Source: an uncultured Micrococcaceae bacterium (GTDB taxonomy: Bacteria > Actinomycetota > Actinomycetes > Actinomycetales > Micrococcaceae). From it: DNA of 5,062 nucleotides. Under the pieces are notes generated by a model. The model saw nothing but the letters and a program-made list of their open reading frames with translations. It was not told the DNA's origin and made no database searches. The DNA lies in NCBI GenBank assembly GCA_937896705.1, contig CALBOC010000215.1:1-5062 (forward strand). The letters are read 5' to 3'. This document shows, piece after piece, positions 1 to 5,062 of the stretch (within the stretch, counting starts at the first letter, position 1; each line of letters begins with the position of its first letter). A program made the translations under genes and the position numbers.

Positions 1-634
1 CGCCATCGCCTAGGACCACATTCGCGACACCTGCGGGCAGTCCGAGCTTATCGAGTACATCGGCCATCAGCAGCGTGGTGTGGGGAGTCAATTCAGCAGG
101 TTTAATGACAAAGGAGTTGCCGGCAGCCAATGCCGGGGCAATTTTCCAGGCTGCTTGGAGCAACGGGAAGTTCCAGGGTGTGATCATCCCGACCACGCCC
201 ACCGGCTCGTGGACCACACGCGAAATGACACTGGAATCACCGGCGTCGACCAGACGTCCGGGATAGTGGTCAGCGATTTTTCCGAAGTGTCGGAAGCTGG
301 CGATGATGTCTTCCATATCGCCTTGGGCTTCGACATAACGCTTCCCGGTGTCTAGGGATTCTGCTCGAGCGAATTCGTCTTTGCGCTCGCGGAGTGCTTC
401 GGCAACGTCTAATAAGAAATCGCCGCGCTCTATCGCCGGGCGGTCAGACCATGCACCGGATTCGAACGCCTTGCGTGCGGCCAGGATAGCGCGTTCGGTG
501 TCGTCGGTGGTAGCTTCTGACACCACGCCGACTTCAGAGCCGTCTGCTGGGCAATACACGGTTCGGGTGCCGTGGTCAGACGAGGCTACCCAGGCGCCAT
601 CAATAAATAACGTTTCAACAGAATTAGCGGTCAT
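1..634 (-). CDS. betB: Betaine aldehyde dehydrogenase-like NAD(P)+-dependent aldehyde dehydrogenase, N-terminal 211 residues (3' end outside window)
   Basis: This gene runs leftwards off the window, so only about the first 211 of the roughly 490-500 residues usual for the family are visible. The reading frame is open throughout. The visible part is the NAD-binding half of an aldehyde dehydrogenase: an N-terminal IDGAWV strand (residues 11-16), the helix region with ESLDTGK (92-98), and the conserved TPWNFPLLQAAWKIAPALAAGN block (152-173), in which N155 is the oxyanion Asn. It is followed by VIKPAELTP, whose K178 is the cofactor-contacting Lys. The catalytic Cys and general-base Glu lie beyond the edge. 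In this family the enzyme oxidises betaine aldehyde to glycine betaine in the cytoplasm. The substrate is inferred from the choline transporter immediately upstream; other ALDH substrates are possible. The ATG at 634 is chosen because of a good Shine-Dalgarno (644-649) and because family homology begins there. It overlaps the end of betT by 11 bases. Confidence 0.88.
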   Translation of the reverse strand, partial: MTANSVETLFIDGAWVASSDHGTRTVYCPADGSEVGVVSEATTDDTERAILAARKAFESGAWSDRPAIERGDFLLDVAEALRERKDEFARAESLDTGKRYVEAQGDMEDIIASFRHFGKIADHYPGRLVDAGDSSVISRVVHEPVGVVGMITPWNFPLLQAAWKIAPALAAGNSFVIKPAELTPHTTLLMADVLDKLGLPAGVANVVLGDG

Positions 635-2876
635 GCTGAGATTCTCCTTGTTCTGTGACGGACGGGGCGTCCGGGTTCTTTGATGCTTTTGGAATAATCT
701 TCAAGGAACTGGTGGAGGGGTCAATTTGGTCGCTATCGCTCCACTCTTCAGGGATCTCGACCTTGACGATACTGGATGGTGAACCCTTGTCACCGATCAT
801 CGACATGTACATCATGTGCGCATCGTAGGCGTCCAGAATGTCGGAGATGACGTGTTCTTTGGAATATCCCATGATGTCGCGTCCCTGGGAGCCTGTGAGG
901 TTGAAGATTTCGATTTTGAAAAAGACTTCTTCAACGGCTGCCATGTTCGCCGCGTAGTTGGGCACGTTGTAGGCCACCGGGTAGGGCTGGTACTTGAACT
1001 CATCTTGCTCTGGGAATTCCACGACGAGATCCACGTATGGGATGGGATACTCCGGGTGTTGGCCCCGATGACATGTGACATCGGCGCCAAGCCGGTGGAG
1101 CTCTTCGGCGACTTCTTCAACCGCTGGGATCGCTACGGTGTTCATGAACTCACGCGCTTGATCCGCGGAGGCCCAGGACATGCGGCGTGCTAAGCGCTGT
1201 CGCCACGTCGAGGATGGTCGGCCAGAGGTCGCGCGAATGCTGGTTAGTACCCCGGGCATGGTGGCCCTCTTCGAGTCGACACTTTGTCGCTCGGTGCGCA
1301 GGACCTTAAACAGGCTGATCATCATCAGATAGATCACGATCGAGAACGGTAACCCGATGATCACCGTGGCAGCCTGAAGGGTATAGACCCCGTCAATGAA
1401 CAGCATCGCCAAGGTCAGTGCACCCGTCACAACCGCCCAGAAAATACGCAGCCAGGGGGCGCCGTCGGAGTCTTTGATGGACGGCTTGGAAGTAAGGTTT
1501 GCCATGACCAGCGACCCCGAGTCTGCCGAGGTGACGTAGAACAACAATCCGGTCAAAACAGCCAGCCCGATACTAAAAGTCGCCGCGGGGTATTGCGTCA
1601 GCAGGGTGTAGAACCCAGATTCTGGATTGGTGACGGCGGTATTGAGGAACTCTTCGTCACCTGCGCGGAAGAAGGCCAGCGAACCGTTTCCAAAGATCGA
1701 CACCCACAGCAGAATAAAACTAAACGGAATCAGCAGCACACCTAGCACGAACTCGCGTAGCGTACGGCCGCGAGAGATGCGGGCAAGGAATAGCCCAACG
1801 AATGCTGCCCATGCGATCCACCAGGCCCAAAAGAAGAGGGTCCAGTCTTGCATCCAGTCGGAAGCTGGATACTCTGGCGTGCCCTCGGTGTAGCCGAAGG
1901 TGTTCATCAGCATGGAGGGGAACCGAGCAAAGAAATCGCCAATGTTCTGGACCAGCTGGTTCAACAGTTGGGCGGTGTTGCCGGACACTACGATCCAGAT
2001 CATTAACACCAGGGCCAAAATGACGTTGAGCTCTGATAGGCGTCGAATGCCTTTATCCACCCCGGTGACCGTGGAAATGATCGTGATACCGACGGCTATG
2101 CCCATCAGCGCAATTTGGACAGTGGTGCTCTGCGGGAGTCCGAAGATATACGCAAGACCATAGTTTAGGAAGACCACGCCGATGCCCAGTGACACTGCGA
2201 TGCCAAAAATGGTGCCCAACACGGCCGCGACATCTACGGCGTGACCCGGTACGCCCTTGATCCGTTTGCCAAAGATGGGTGCGAGTGCCGACCGAATGCT
2301 CAGTGGGAGGTGGTATCGGTAGGCAAACAGCCCGATACCCATGCCCATGAGTGCATACAATGCCCACCCAGGGATCCCGTAGTGGAACATGGTCCACAAT
2401 GGTGCCATTCGTGCGGCCTCATCGGACTCGGGCATACCTTCCGGGGGCGTTAGATAGTTCGTGGCTGGACCGGAAATTCCGAAGAACATCAGGTCCACAC
2501 CGATCCCGGCGGCAAAGAGCATCGATGCCCACGTAAAGATGTTGAAGCGGGGTTTCGAATGATCGGGCCCCATCTTGACTCGGCCAACTTTGGTCAGTGC
2601 CACGACGAGTACGAAAATTACCACGATGGTCACCGTCAACACGTAGTACCAGCCGAGGTTGGTAGCTACCCAATCCATCGTACCGAAAATGACAGATTCA
2701 GCCTGGCCAGGTAATAACCAGGCCCAGATGACAAACGCCACAATCAGTACTGCCGATGTGATGAAGACTGGCTTGTTCACCGGGGAGTATCTGGATTCTT
2801 CCCGGGTGTAATCGAGTTTGTTAGATTCGCTGGACGGTTCAGCAGGGGTGGTACTAGACCCCACGGCATCAGCCAT
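624..2876 (-). CDS. betT: BCCT-family choline transporter BetT with long C-terminal cytoplasmic domain (750 aa)
   Basis: This is a secondary transporter of the betaine/choline/carnitine family in the cytoplasmic membrane. About 35 polar N-terminal residues precede twelve hydrophobic segments, roughly at 36-56, 73-94, 112-133, 168-188, 214-240, 253-273, 283-300, 344-366, 375-398, 430-450, 478-495 and 504-525. The family signature DWTLFFWAWW (344-353) is present, with aromatic-box Trp residues W352, W353 and W356 and then RISRGRTLREF. In segment 3 the motif GIGVDLMFFG places Asp (D128) where the betaine transporter BetP has Gly; this Asp is associated with choline and proton coupling. The 225-residue tail contains YPVAYNVPNYA and GSQGRDIMGYSKEHVISDILD (661-681), resembling the E. 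coli BetT tail, so choline is the likely substrate. The ATG at 2876 fits the usual N-terminal length and has a good ribosome site. The frame is open to 3245, but that extension is unlike the family. The gene heads an operon with betB, consistent with osmotic stress protection. Confidence 0.93.
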   Translation of the reverse strand: MADAVGSSTTPAEPSSESNKLDYTREESRYSPVNKPVFITSAVLIVAFVIWAWLLPGQAESVIFGTMDWVATNLGWYYVLTVTIVVIFVLVVALTKVGRVKMGPDHSKPRFNIFTWASMLFAAGIGVDLMFFGISGPATNYLTPPEGMPESDEAARMAPLWTMFHYGIPGWALYALMGMGIGLFAYRYHLPLSIRSALAPIFGKRIKGVPGHAVDVAAVLGTIFGIAVSLGIGVVFLNYGLAYIFGLPQSTTVQIALMGIAVGITIISTVTGVDKGIRRLSELNVILALVLMIWIVVSGNTAQLLNQLVQNIGDFFARFPSMLMNTFGYTEGTPEYPASDWMQDWTLFFWAWWIAWAAFVGLFLARISRGRTLREFVLGVLLIPFSFILLWVSIFGNGSLAFFRAGDEEFLNTAVTNPESGFYTLLTQYPAATFSIGLAVLTGLLFYVTSADSGSLVMANLTSKPSIKDSDGAPWLRIFWAVVTGALTLAMLFIDGVYTLQAATVIIGLPFSIVIYLMMISLFKVLRTERQSVDSKRATMPGVLTSIRATSGRPSSTWRQRLARRMSWASADQAREFMNTVAIPAVEEVAEELHRLGADVTCHRGQHPEYPIPYVDLVVEFPEQDEFKYQPYPVAYNVPNYAANMAAVEEVFFKIEIFNLTGSQGRDIMGYSKEHVISDILDAYDAHMMYMSMIGDKGSPSSIVKVEIPEEWSDSDQIDPSTSSLKIIPKASKNPDAPSVTEQGESQHDR
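644..649 (-). promoter_or_regulatory. Ribosome binding site of betB, inside the betT coding end
   Basis: The minus strand reads AAGGAG nine bases before the betB ATG at 634. It lies within the last codons of betT, whose TAA stop (626-624) falls after the betB start. The arrangement points to translational coupling, so that betB is made from the same mRNA as the transporter. Confidence 0.8.
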
Positions 2877-2881
2877 GATGT

Positions 2882-2887
2882 TCCTCT
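2882..2887 (-). promoter_or_regulatory. Ribosome binding site that decides the betT start
   Basis: The minus strand reads GAGAGGAACATC and then ATG. The purine core AGAGGA sits five bases from the start codon. This supports translation from 2876 rather than from the longer open frame reaching 3245, whose first 123 residues are low-complexity and unlike any BCCT N-terminus. Confidence 0.75.
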
Positions 2888-2969
2888 CATTGAAATGCAA
2901 GGGATCGGTGAGCGACGATGAGCAGCGCCGATCAAGAAACAATCGAGGATCGCGGCCTCTGCTCTCTCG

Positions 2970-2983
2970 CAACCATAAGGTTG
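2970..2983. promoter_or_regulatory. Palindrome over the betT -10 region (candidate operator half)
   Basis: The sequence CAACC-ATAA-GGTTG has perfect 5-base arms around a 4-base centre and covers the proposed -10 hexamer. A protein bound here would block the polymerase. The right arm also starts the 8-base direct repeat GGTTGTTA (2979-2986), repeated at 3014-3021. The binding factor is not identified; an osmotic or choline-responsive TetR- or MarR-type repressor is one possibility. Confidence 0.35.
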
Positions 2984-3001
2984 TTATTCCATGGGAATCA
3001 A
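2972..3001 (-). promoter_or_regulatory. Candidate sigma-70-type promoter of the betT-betB operon
   Basis: On the minus strand TTGATT (3001-2996) and TATGGT (2977-2972) are separated by 18 bases. Each matches the -35 and -10 consensus at four of six positions. Transcription would start near 2965 and leave a leader of about 89 bases before the betT ATG. Two short palindromes cover the -10 and the spacer/-35 edge, which would suit repression. This is an inference from motif matching only. Confidence 0.4.
2986..2998. promoter_or_regulatory. Palindrome in the betT promoter spacer/-35 (candidate operator)
   Basis: ATTCC-ATG-GGAAT has perfect 5-base arms around a 3-base centre. It begins two bases after the previous palindrome and overlaps the proposed -35 element. 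Two adjacent palindromes within 29 bases at a promoter are more suggestive than either alone. Short palindromes do arise by chance, so this remains tentative. Confidence 0.35.
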
Positions 3002-3055
3002 ACTTTCGCAGTTGGTTGTTAGGGTTAGCATATGGTGCTGTGAGATCGACAATAC

Positions 3056-3071
3056 CCACCAATGAAGGTGG
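3056..3071. repeat. Short inverted repeat in the betT upstream region
   Basis: CCACC-AATGAA-GGTGG forms a 5-base-pair stem with a 6-base loop. There is no T-tract on either strand, so it is not a terminator. It may be a binding site or chance. Confidence 0.25.
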
Positions 3072-3113
3072 AGAGTAAGTCGGCATAAGGGCAGCGACGG
3101 GGTCCCTGCTGAA

Positions 3114-3146
3114 AGCTCGGTCACTGGCTTGAGTAGATACCGAGCT
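3114..3146. repeat. Perfect 8+8 base inverted repeat between divergent genes
   Basis: AGCTCGGT (3114-3121) and ACCGAGCT (3139-3146) are exact reverse complements separated by 17 bases. The arm centres are about 25 bases apart, which suits a dimeric regulator on one DNA face better than a tight hairpin. It lies more than 100 bases upstream of the proposed betT promoter and about 50 bases upstream of the proposed promoter of the DUF429 gene, so it could serve either. Confidence 0.4.
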
Positions 3147-3196
3147 GCTGGAGATGAAAAATTGTTCACGCATACTACTGCCTGGTCCTCCCACGG

Positions 3197-3224
3197 TTGA
3201 ATCTTTCCTAGCGCTGAGTACGGT
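3197..3224 (+). promoter_or_regulatory. Weak promoter candidate for the DUF429 gene
   Basis: TTGAAT (3197-3202) and TACGGT (3219-3224) are 16 bases apart, with a predicted start near 3231 and a leader of about 54 bases. The -10 element keeps only the TA...T frame common in actinobacteria. No clear Shine-Dalgarno precedes the ATG at 3285; GCGGA about 20 bases upstream is too far away. Confidence 0.25.
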
Positions 3225-3284
3225 GGCGCGGCTCTGGGCATCCAACGGGGGTTACAACTGGCAGCGGACAGCTACGCTCTTGAT

Positions 3285-4013
3285 ATGCGATTTTGTGGGA
3301 TAGACCTAGCCGCTGAAGCCAAGTCCACCGGTCTGGCCACCGTAGCAACCGACGACTCATCAATCAGAATAGAAGCGCTCGCCGTGGGGGTCACTGACGA
3401 GCACATTATTGCCGCGATCTGCACCGCAGACGGCACCGGAGTGGATGTTCCGGTTGGGTGGCCTAGAGCATTCGTGGATTTTATTCAGCACCATGGCAAC
3501 CAGACTCTGGAGGCACCAGATGATACCGGCGGTGCATGGCGGCGCACCCTGGCACTGCGAACGACTGATATCGATCTGCATCATCGCACCGGCCTGACCC
3601 CGCTAAGTGTCTCGGCAAACCTGATTGCGTATCCGGCCTTTCGTTGGGCCGGTCTCGAGGCTCGTCTGCGAGACCAAGGAGTCGATGTCAGCCGAGACGG
3701 CAGCGGAGCAATCGCTGAAGTGTATCCTGCGGCGGCACTGTACCGGTGGGGCATTGCACACAGAGGTTATAAGCGACCTCAGCAGCAAGCAGTCCGGGCA
3801 GAGGTCATCGAGGGTCTCTCGGCGCGTTTCGACCACTTGGATTGGAATGGTTTTGACGCGTTGGCATTGGCTAATCATGATGCTCTGGATGCGGTGATCG
3901 CTGCGTTAGTGCGCTATCAAATCTCTCGAGGCCAATGCGAAGGTCCGCCAGAAGACCTGCGAGATATTGCTCGGACGGAGGGCTGGATTTGGGTGCCAAA
4001 GCCAGCTGAGTAG
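3285..4013 (+). CDS. DUF429 family protein, predicted RNase H-like fold (242 aa)
   Basis: This is a complete soluble protein of the DUF429 family (predicted nuclease with an RNase H-like fold). No experimentally secured function is known to me. The N-terminus is the first strand with an acidic residue, FCGIDLA (D7). The second conserved strand is GVDVPVGWPR (D54, 52-61), followed by the RTTDIDLH segment (92-99), AEVYPAAALYRWG (144-156, E145) and the helix NHDALDAVIAALVR (197-210, D199 and D202). The C-terminal EGWIWVPKP (232-240) is a typical family ending. These acidic residues are the expected metal-binding set; the assignment is inferred from fold analogy. The family-like first strand begins at residue 3, so the ATG at 3285 fits even though no strong ribosome site is visible. 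No signal peptide or membrane segment is seen. It stands alone, divergent from betT and closed by its own terminator, so context gives no clue to its role. Confidence 0.87.
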   Translation: MRFCGIDLAAEAKSTGLATVATDDSSIRIEALAVGVTDEHIIAAICTADGTGVDVPVGWPRAFVDFIQHHGNQTLEAPDDTGGAWRRTLALRTTDIDLHHRTGLTPLSVSANLIAYPAFRWAGLEARLRDQGVDVSRDGSGAIAEVYPAAALYRWGIAHRGYKRPQQQAVRAEVIEGLSARFDHLDWNGFDALALANHDALDAVIAALVRYQISRGQCEGPPEDLRDIARTEGWIWVPKPAE

Positions 4014-4030
4014 GGAGCCTGGACTTTTCC

Positions 4031-4043
4031 TGAACACTATTCA
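4031..4043. promoter_or_regulatory. BioQ-like operator box 1 (imperfect palindrome) upstream of bioB
   Basis: TGAACA-C-TATTCA is a 13-base palindrome with one mismatched pair. It is 18 bases, centre to centre, from a perfect copy. The half-site TGAACA is, as I recall, the one recognised by BioQ, the TetR-type biotin repressor of corynebacteria and mycobacteria. Position before bioB supports this, but no binding data are available here. Confidence 0.55.
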
Positions 4044-4047
4044 AGTA

Positions 4048-4077
4048 TTGAACAGTGTTCAGGAGCTTTTTTGAAAT
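4048..4077 (+). promoter_or_regulatory. Candidate bioB promoter, possibly giving a nearly leaderless mRNA
   Basis: TTGAAC (4048-4053) and TGAAAT (4072-4077) are 18 bases apart, each matching consensus at four of six positions. Transcription would begin near 4084, only about six bases before the ATG at 4090. That agrees with the lack of any Shine-Dalgarno near this start. Leaderless messages are common in actinobacteria. The -10 sits directly after the T-tract of the terminator hairpin. Confidence 0.35.
4049..4061. promoter_or_regulatory. BioQ-like operator box 2 (perfect palindrome) upstream of bioB
   Basis: TGAACA-G-TGTTCA is a perfect 13-base palindrome that overlaps the proposed -35 of bioB, 28 bases before its start codon. 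Repressor bound here would exclude RNA polymerase. Together with box 1 it makes a tandem operator typical of cooperative binding by TetR-family dimers. Confidence 0.6.
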
Positions 4078-4089
4078 CGCCGAGCGCGC

Positions 4090-4951
4090 ATGCGCAGGCC
4101 AGCCGCGACCGCGGAAGAAGCATTGATGGTGCTACGGTCTAGTGATGATCGGTTGCTAGAGCTCGTGGCTGCCACCTTTCAGGTGCGTCGCACCTTCTTC
4201 AGTAACCAGGCCAAGATCAACTACCTGGTGAATATCAAATCCGGGTTGTGCCCCGAAGACTGCGGCTATTGTTCGCAACGGTTGGGTTCCGAGACCGAGG
4301 TGCTGAAGTACCCCTCGCTTCCCGCGCACGAAGCGCAACGACAAGCCGAGTTCGGCCTCTCGGGTGGCGCATCGCGAGTCTGTCTGGTGGCTTCAGGCCG
4401 CGGTCCCTCCAACCGGGATGTTGGCAGAGTCTCCGAGATGGTGTCCTCTATCAAAGCTGATAACCCAGAGGTCGAGGTGTGTGCTTGTCTTGGCTTCCTC
4501 AAGGACGGACAGGCTGAACGACTTAAGGAAGCCGGCGTGGATGCGTATAACCATAACCTCAATACTGCCGAATCGTTCTACCCGACCGTCACCTCGACTC
4601 ACACTTTCGAGGACCGTGTGGATACGGTGTCACGCGCTCGCAGCGCGGGACTGTCCCCGTGTTCCGGCATGATCGTTGGCATGGGTGAAACCGATGGGCA
4701 TGCTCGTCGAAGGCGGCTTCGAAACCGTTGGTGCAGATGAGAGCGCTGCCGAGCTTCGCGATCGGATCCGTGCATATCGGACAGCCCACCGTGCTGCGCT
4801 CGATGATGCTCAGACTGGGTCCACTGACGAAACCCCCGGGTCGCTGCCCTGTGGCAAACCCCAGCCGGTTGGAGTCGGCGCCAGTGCAGGCGTGACCATC
4901 CCGGTTATCCGCCGTAGGGGAGCGGGCACCGCCGAGGTGCCCAATACCTGA
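4090..4951 (+). pseudogene. bioB: Biotin synthase, inactivated by an out-of-frame internal deletion
   Basis: BioB is a radical-SAM enzyme that inserts sulfur into dethiobiotin in the last step of biotin synthesis. Residues 1-202 are intact: [13 protein letters not shown] with the [4Fe-4S] cysteines C54, C58 and C61; the [2Fe-2S] ligands C98 ([10 protein letters not shown]), C131 (EVCACLG) and C191 ([13 protein letters not shown]); and the YNHNLNT motif (153-159). After GMGETD the frame becomes Arg-rich nonsense and stops at 4740. From about 4694 the next frame reads [16 protein letters not shown] and on to a TGA at 4949-4951. This is the kind of segment that ends actinobacterial BioB proteins, with an 80-residue low-homology tail. 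About 100 residues between the parts are missing, including the Arg ligand (R260 in E. coli), and the lost length must be 2 modulo 3. The product should be inactive. The ATG at 4090 has no Shine-Dalgarno, and an in-frame stop at 4072 prevents extension. Sequencing or assembly error is possible but would have to remove about 300 bases. Confidence 0.82.
4693..4700 (+). other. Deletion junction inside bioB
   Basis: Upstream of this point codons follow the BioB N-terminal frame (ending GMGETD). Downstream the BioB C-terminal end (MLVEGGFE) is one frame over. A 7-base repeat GAAACCG occurs at the junction (4687-4693) and again 34 bases downstream (4721-4727). It may be chance codon similarity, but it marks short repeats in the area. 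No inserted sequence is seen, so this is a simple deletion rather than an insertion. Confidence 0.7.
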
Positions 4952-4960
4952 GTGCATCAT

Positions 4961-5062
4961 ATGAACCTGCTGAACCGCGACCTTGTTCAATGCGTCGAGG
5001 CACAAGAAGAGCGATTCTGGGCCTGTGCTCAGCCTGGTTCGCTGCCCGCTGATGATCGGGAA
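4961..5062 (+). CDS. Hypothetical protein, N-terminal fragment (3' end outside window)
   Basis: An open frame begins with ATG nine bases after the stop of the bioB remnant and runs to the window edge (34 codons, starting MNLLNRDLVQCVEAQEERFW). A GTG at 4952 in the same frame, directly following the TGA stop, is an alternative start. The best purine stretch, GAGGTG at 4934-4939, would suit the GTG (12 bases) better than the ATG. The visible residues are charged and soluble-looking, and I recognise no family. Tight spacing suggests it was cotranscribed with bioB. Confidence 0.4.
   Translation, partial: MNLLNRDLVQCVEAQEERFWACAQPGSLPADDRE

Larger units (their letters stand above)
2877..3284. other. 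Divergent intergenic region between betT and the DUF429 gene
   Basis: This 408-base stretch separates the minus-strand betT-betB operon from the plus-strand DUF429 gene. Open frames cross it on both strands, including an in-frame upstream extension of betT, but none resembles a protein family or has a convincing ribosome site. It contains the candidate betT promoter, several inverted repeats and the weak DUF429 promoter candidate. I see no tRNA or insertion-sequence ends. Confidence 0.7.
4029..4072 (+). terminator. Rho-independent terminator of the DUF429 gene
   Basis: CCTGAACACT (4029-4038) pairs perfectly with AGTGTTCAGG (4054-4063). After an A-C mismatch the stem continues with TTCAA/TTGAA (4040-4044 with 4048-4052) around a GTA loop. 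The long stem is followed by GAGC and six T residues (4067-4072). It lies 15 bases after the DUF429 stop codon, as expected for an intrinsic terminator on the plus strand. The minus strand has no T-tract, so termination would be one-directional. The stem also forms two operator-like palindromes in front of bioB. Confidence 0.85.

Noticed and set aside
348..683. Plus-strand open frame opposite betB
   Set aside because: Its Ser/Arg-rich composition is typical of an antisense frame, and the minus strand carries clear aldehyde dehydrogenase motifs.
2053..2397. Minus-strand 114-codon open frame within betT in another frame
   Set aside because: It is His/Arg/Gly-rich and overlaps the hydrophobic segments of the transporter; it has no support as a gene.
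2877..3245. In-frame N-terminal extension of betT by 123 residues
   Set aside because: It is Ser/Arg-rich, unlike BCCT N-termini, and an excellent ribosome site with ATG occurs at 2876. The extension overlaps the likely promoter.
4687..4727. The 7-base repeat GAAACCG as the cause of the bioB deletion
   Set aside because: Both copies are still present and lie 34 bases apart within retained sequence, so recombination between them cannot have produced the missing segment. They encode Glu-Thr in different frames and are probably coincidental.
4694..4951. Separate small gene downstream of a shortened bioB
   Set aside because: Its beginning ([14 protein letters not shown]) matches the usual C-terminal end of BioB and no ribosome site precedes it, so it is better read as the rest of the broken gene.
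4589..5005. Minus-strand open frame of 138 codons opposite bioB
   Set aside because: It is the antisense shadow of the bioB remnant, Cys/His/Pro-rich with no family resemblance and no ribosome site. The plus-strand frames carry the conserved BioB motifs.

Overview
The window looks like a chromosomal piece from an actinobacterium, probably Micrococcales/Micrococcaceae-like. This is inferred from moderately GC-rich coding DNA, an actinobacterial-type biotin synthase, and TGAACA-type palindromes in front of it that recall BioQ sites. The species cannot be named from the sequence alone.

Left part (1-2876, minus strand): a choline-to-glycine-betaine osmoprotection operon. A BCCT-family choline transporter with the long BetT-type cytoplasmic tail (betT, 624-2876) is followed by a betaine-aldehyde-dehydrogenase-like gene (betB, 1-634, its 3' end beyond the left edge). 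The two genes overlap by 11 bases, and the ribosome binding site of betB lies inside the end of betT, which suggests coupled translation. Choline taken up by BetT would be oxidised to betaine aldehyde (the choline oxidase or dehydrogenase is not in the window) and then by BetB to glycine betaine.

Middle (2877-3284): a 408-base divergent intergenic region without a convincing gene. It holds a plausible betT promoter overlapped by two short palindromes, which are candidate operator sites, and a perfect 8+8 base inverted repeat further upstream. A weak promoter candidate faces the plus-strand gene at 3285-4013, which encodes a complete DUF429 protein with an RNase H-like fold and no known role.

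Right part (4014-5062, plus strand): the DUF429 gene ends in a strong hairpin followed by six T residues. The same hairpin is built from two tandem 13-base palindromes (TGAACACTATTCA and TGAACAGTGTTCA) directly in front of bioB, so one 45-base stretch appears to be both a terminator and the operator of the biotin gene. bioB itself is broken. Its first 202 residues, with all four Cys-ligand positions, are intact, but an out-of-frame internal deletion near 4693-4700 joins them to the family's C-terminal end in another frame. A possible further gene starts at about 4961 and runs off the window.

I see no complete mobile element, CRISPR array, tRNA or rRNA. The most notable points are the dual terminator/operator in front of bioB and the internal deletion that inactivates bioB.
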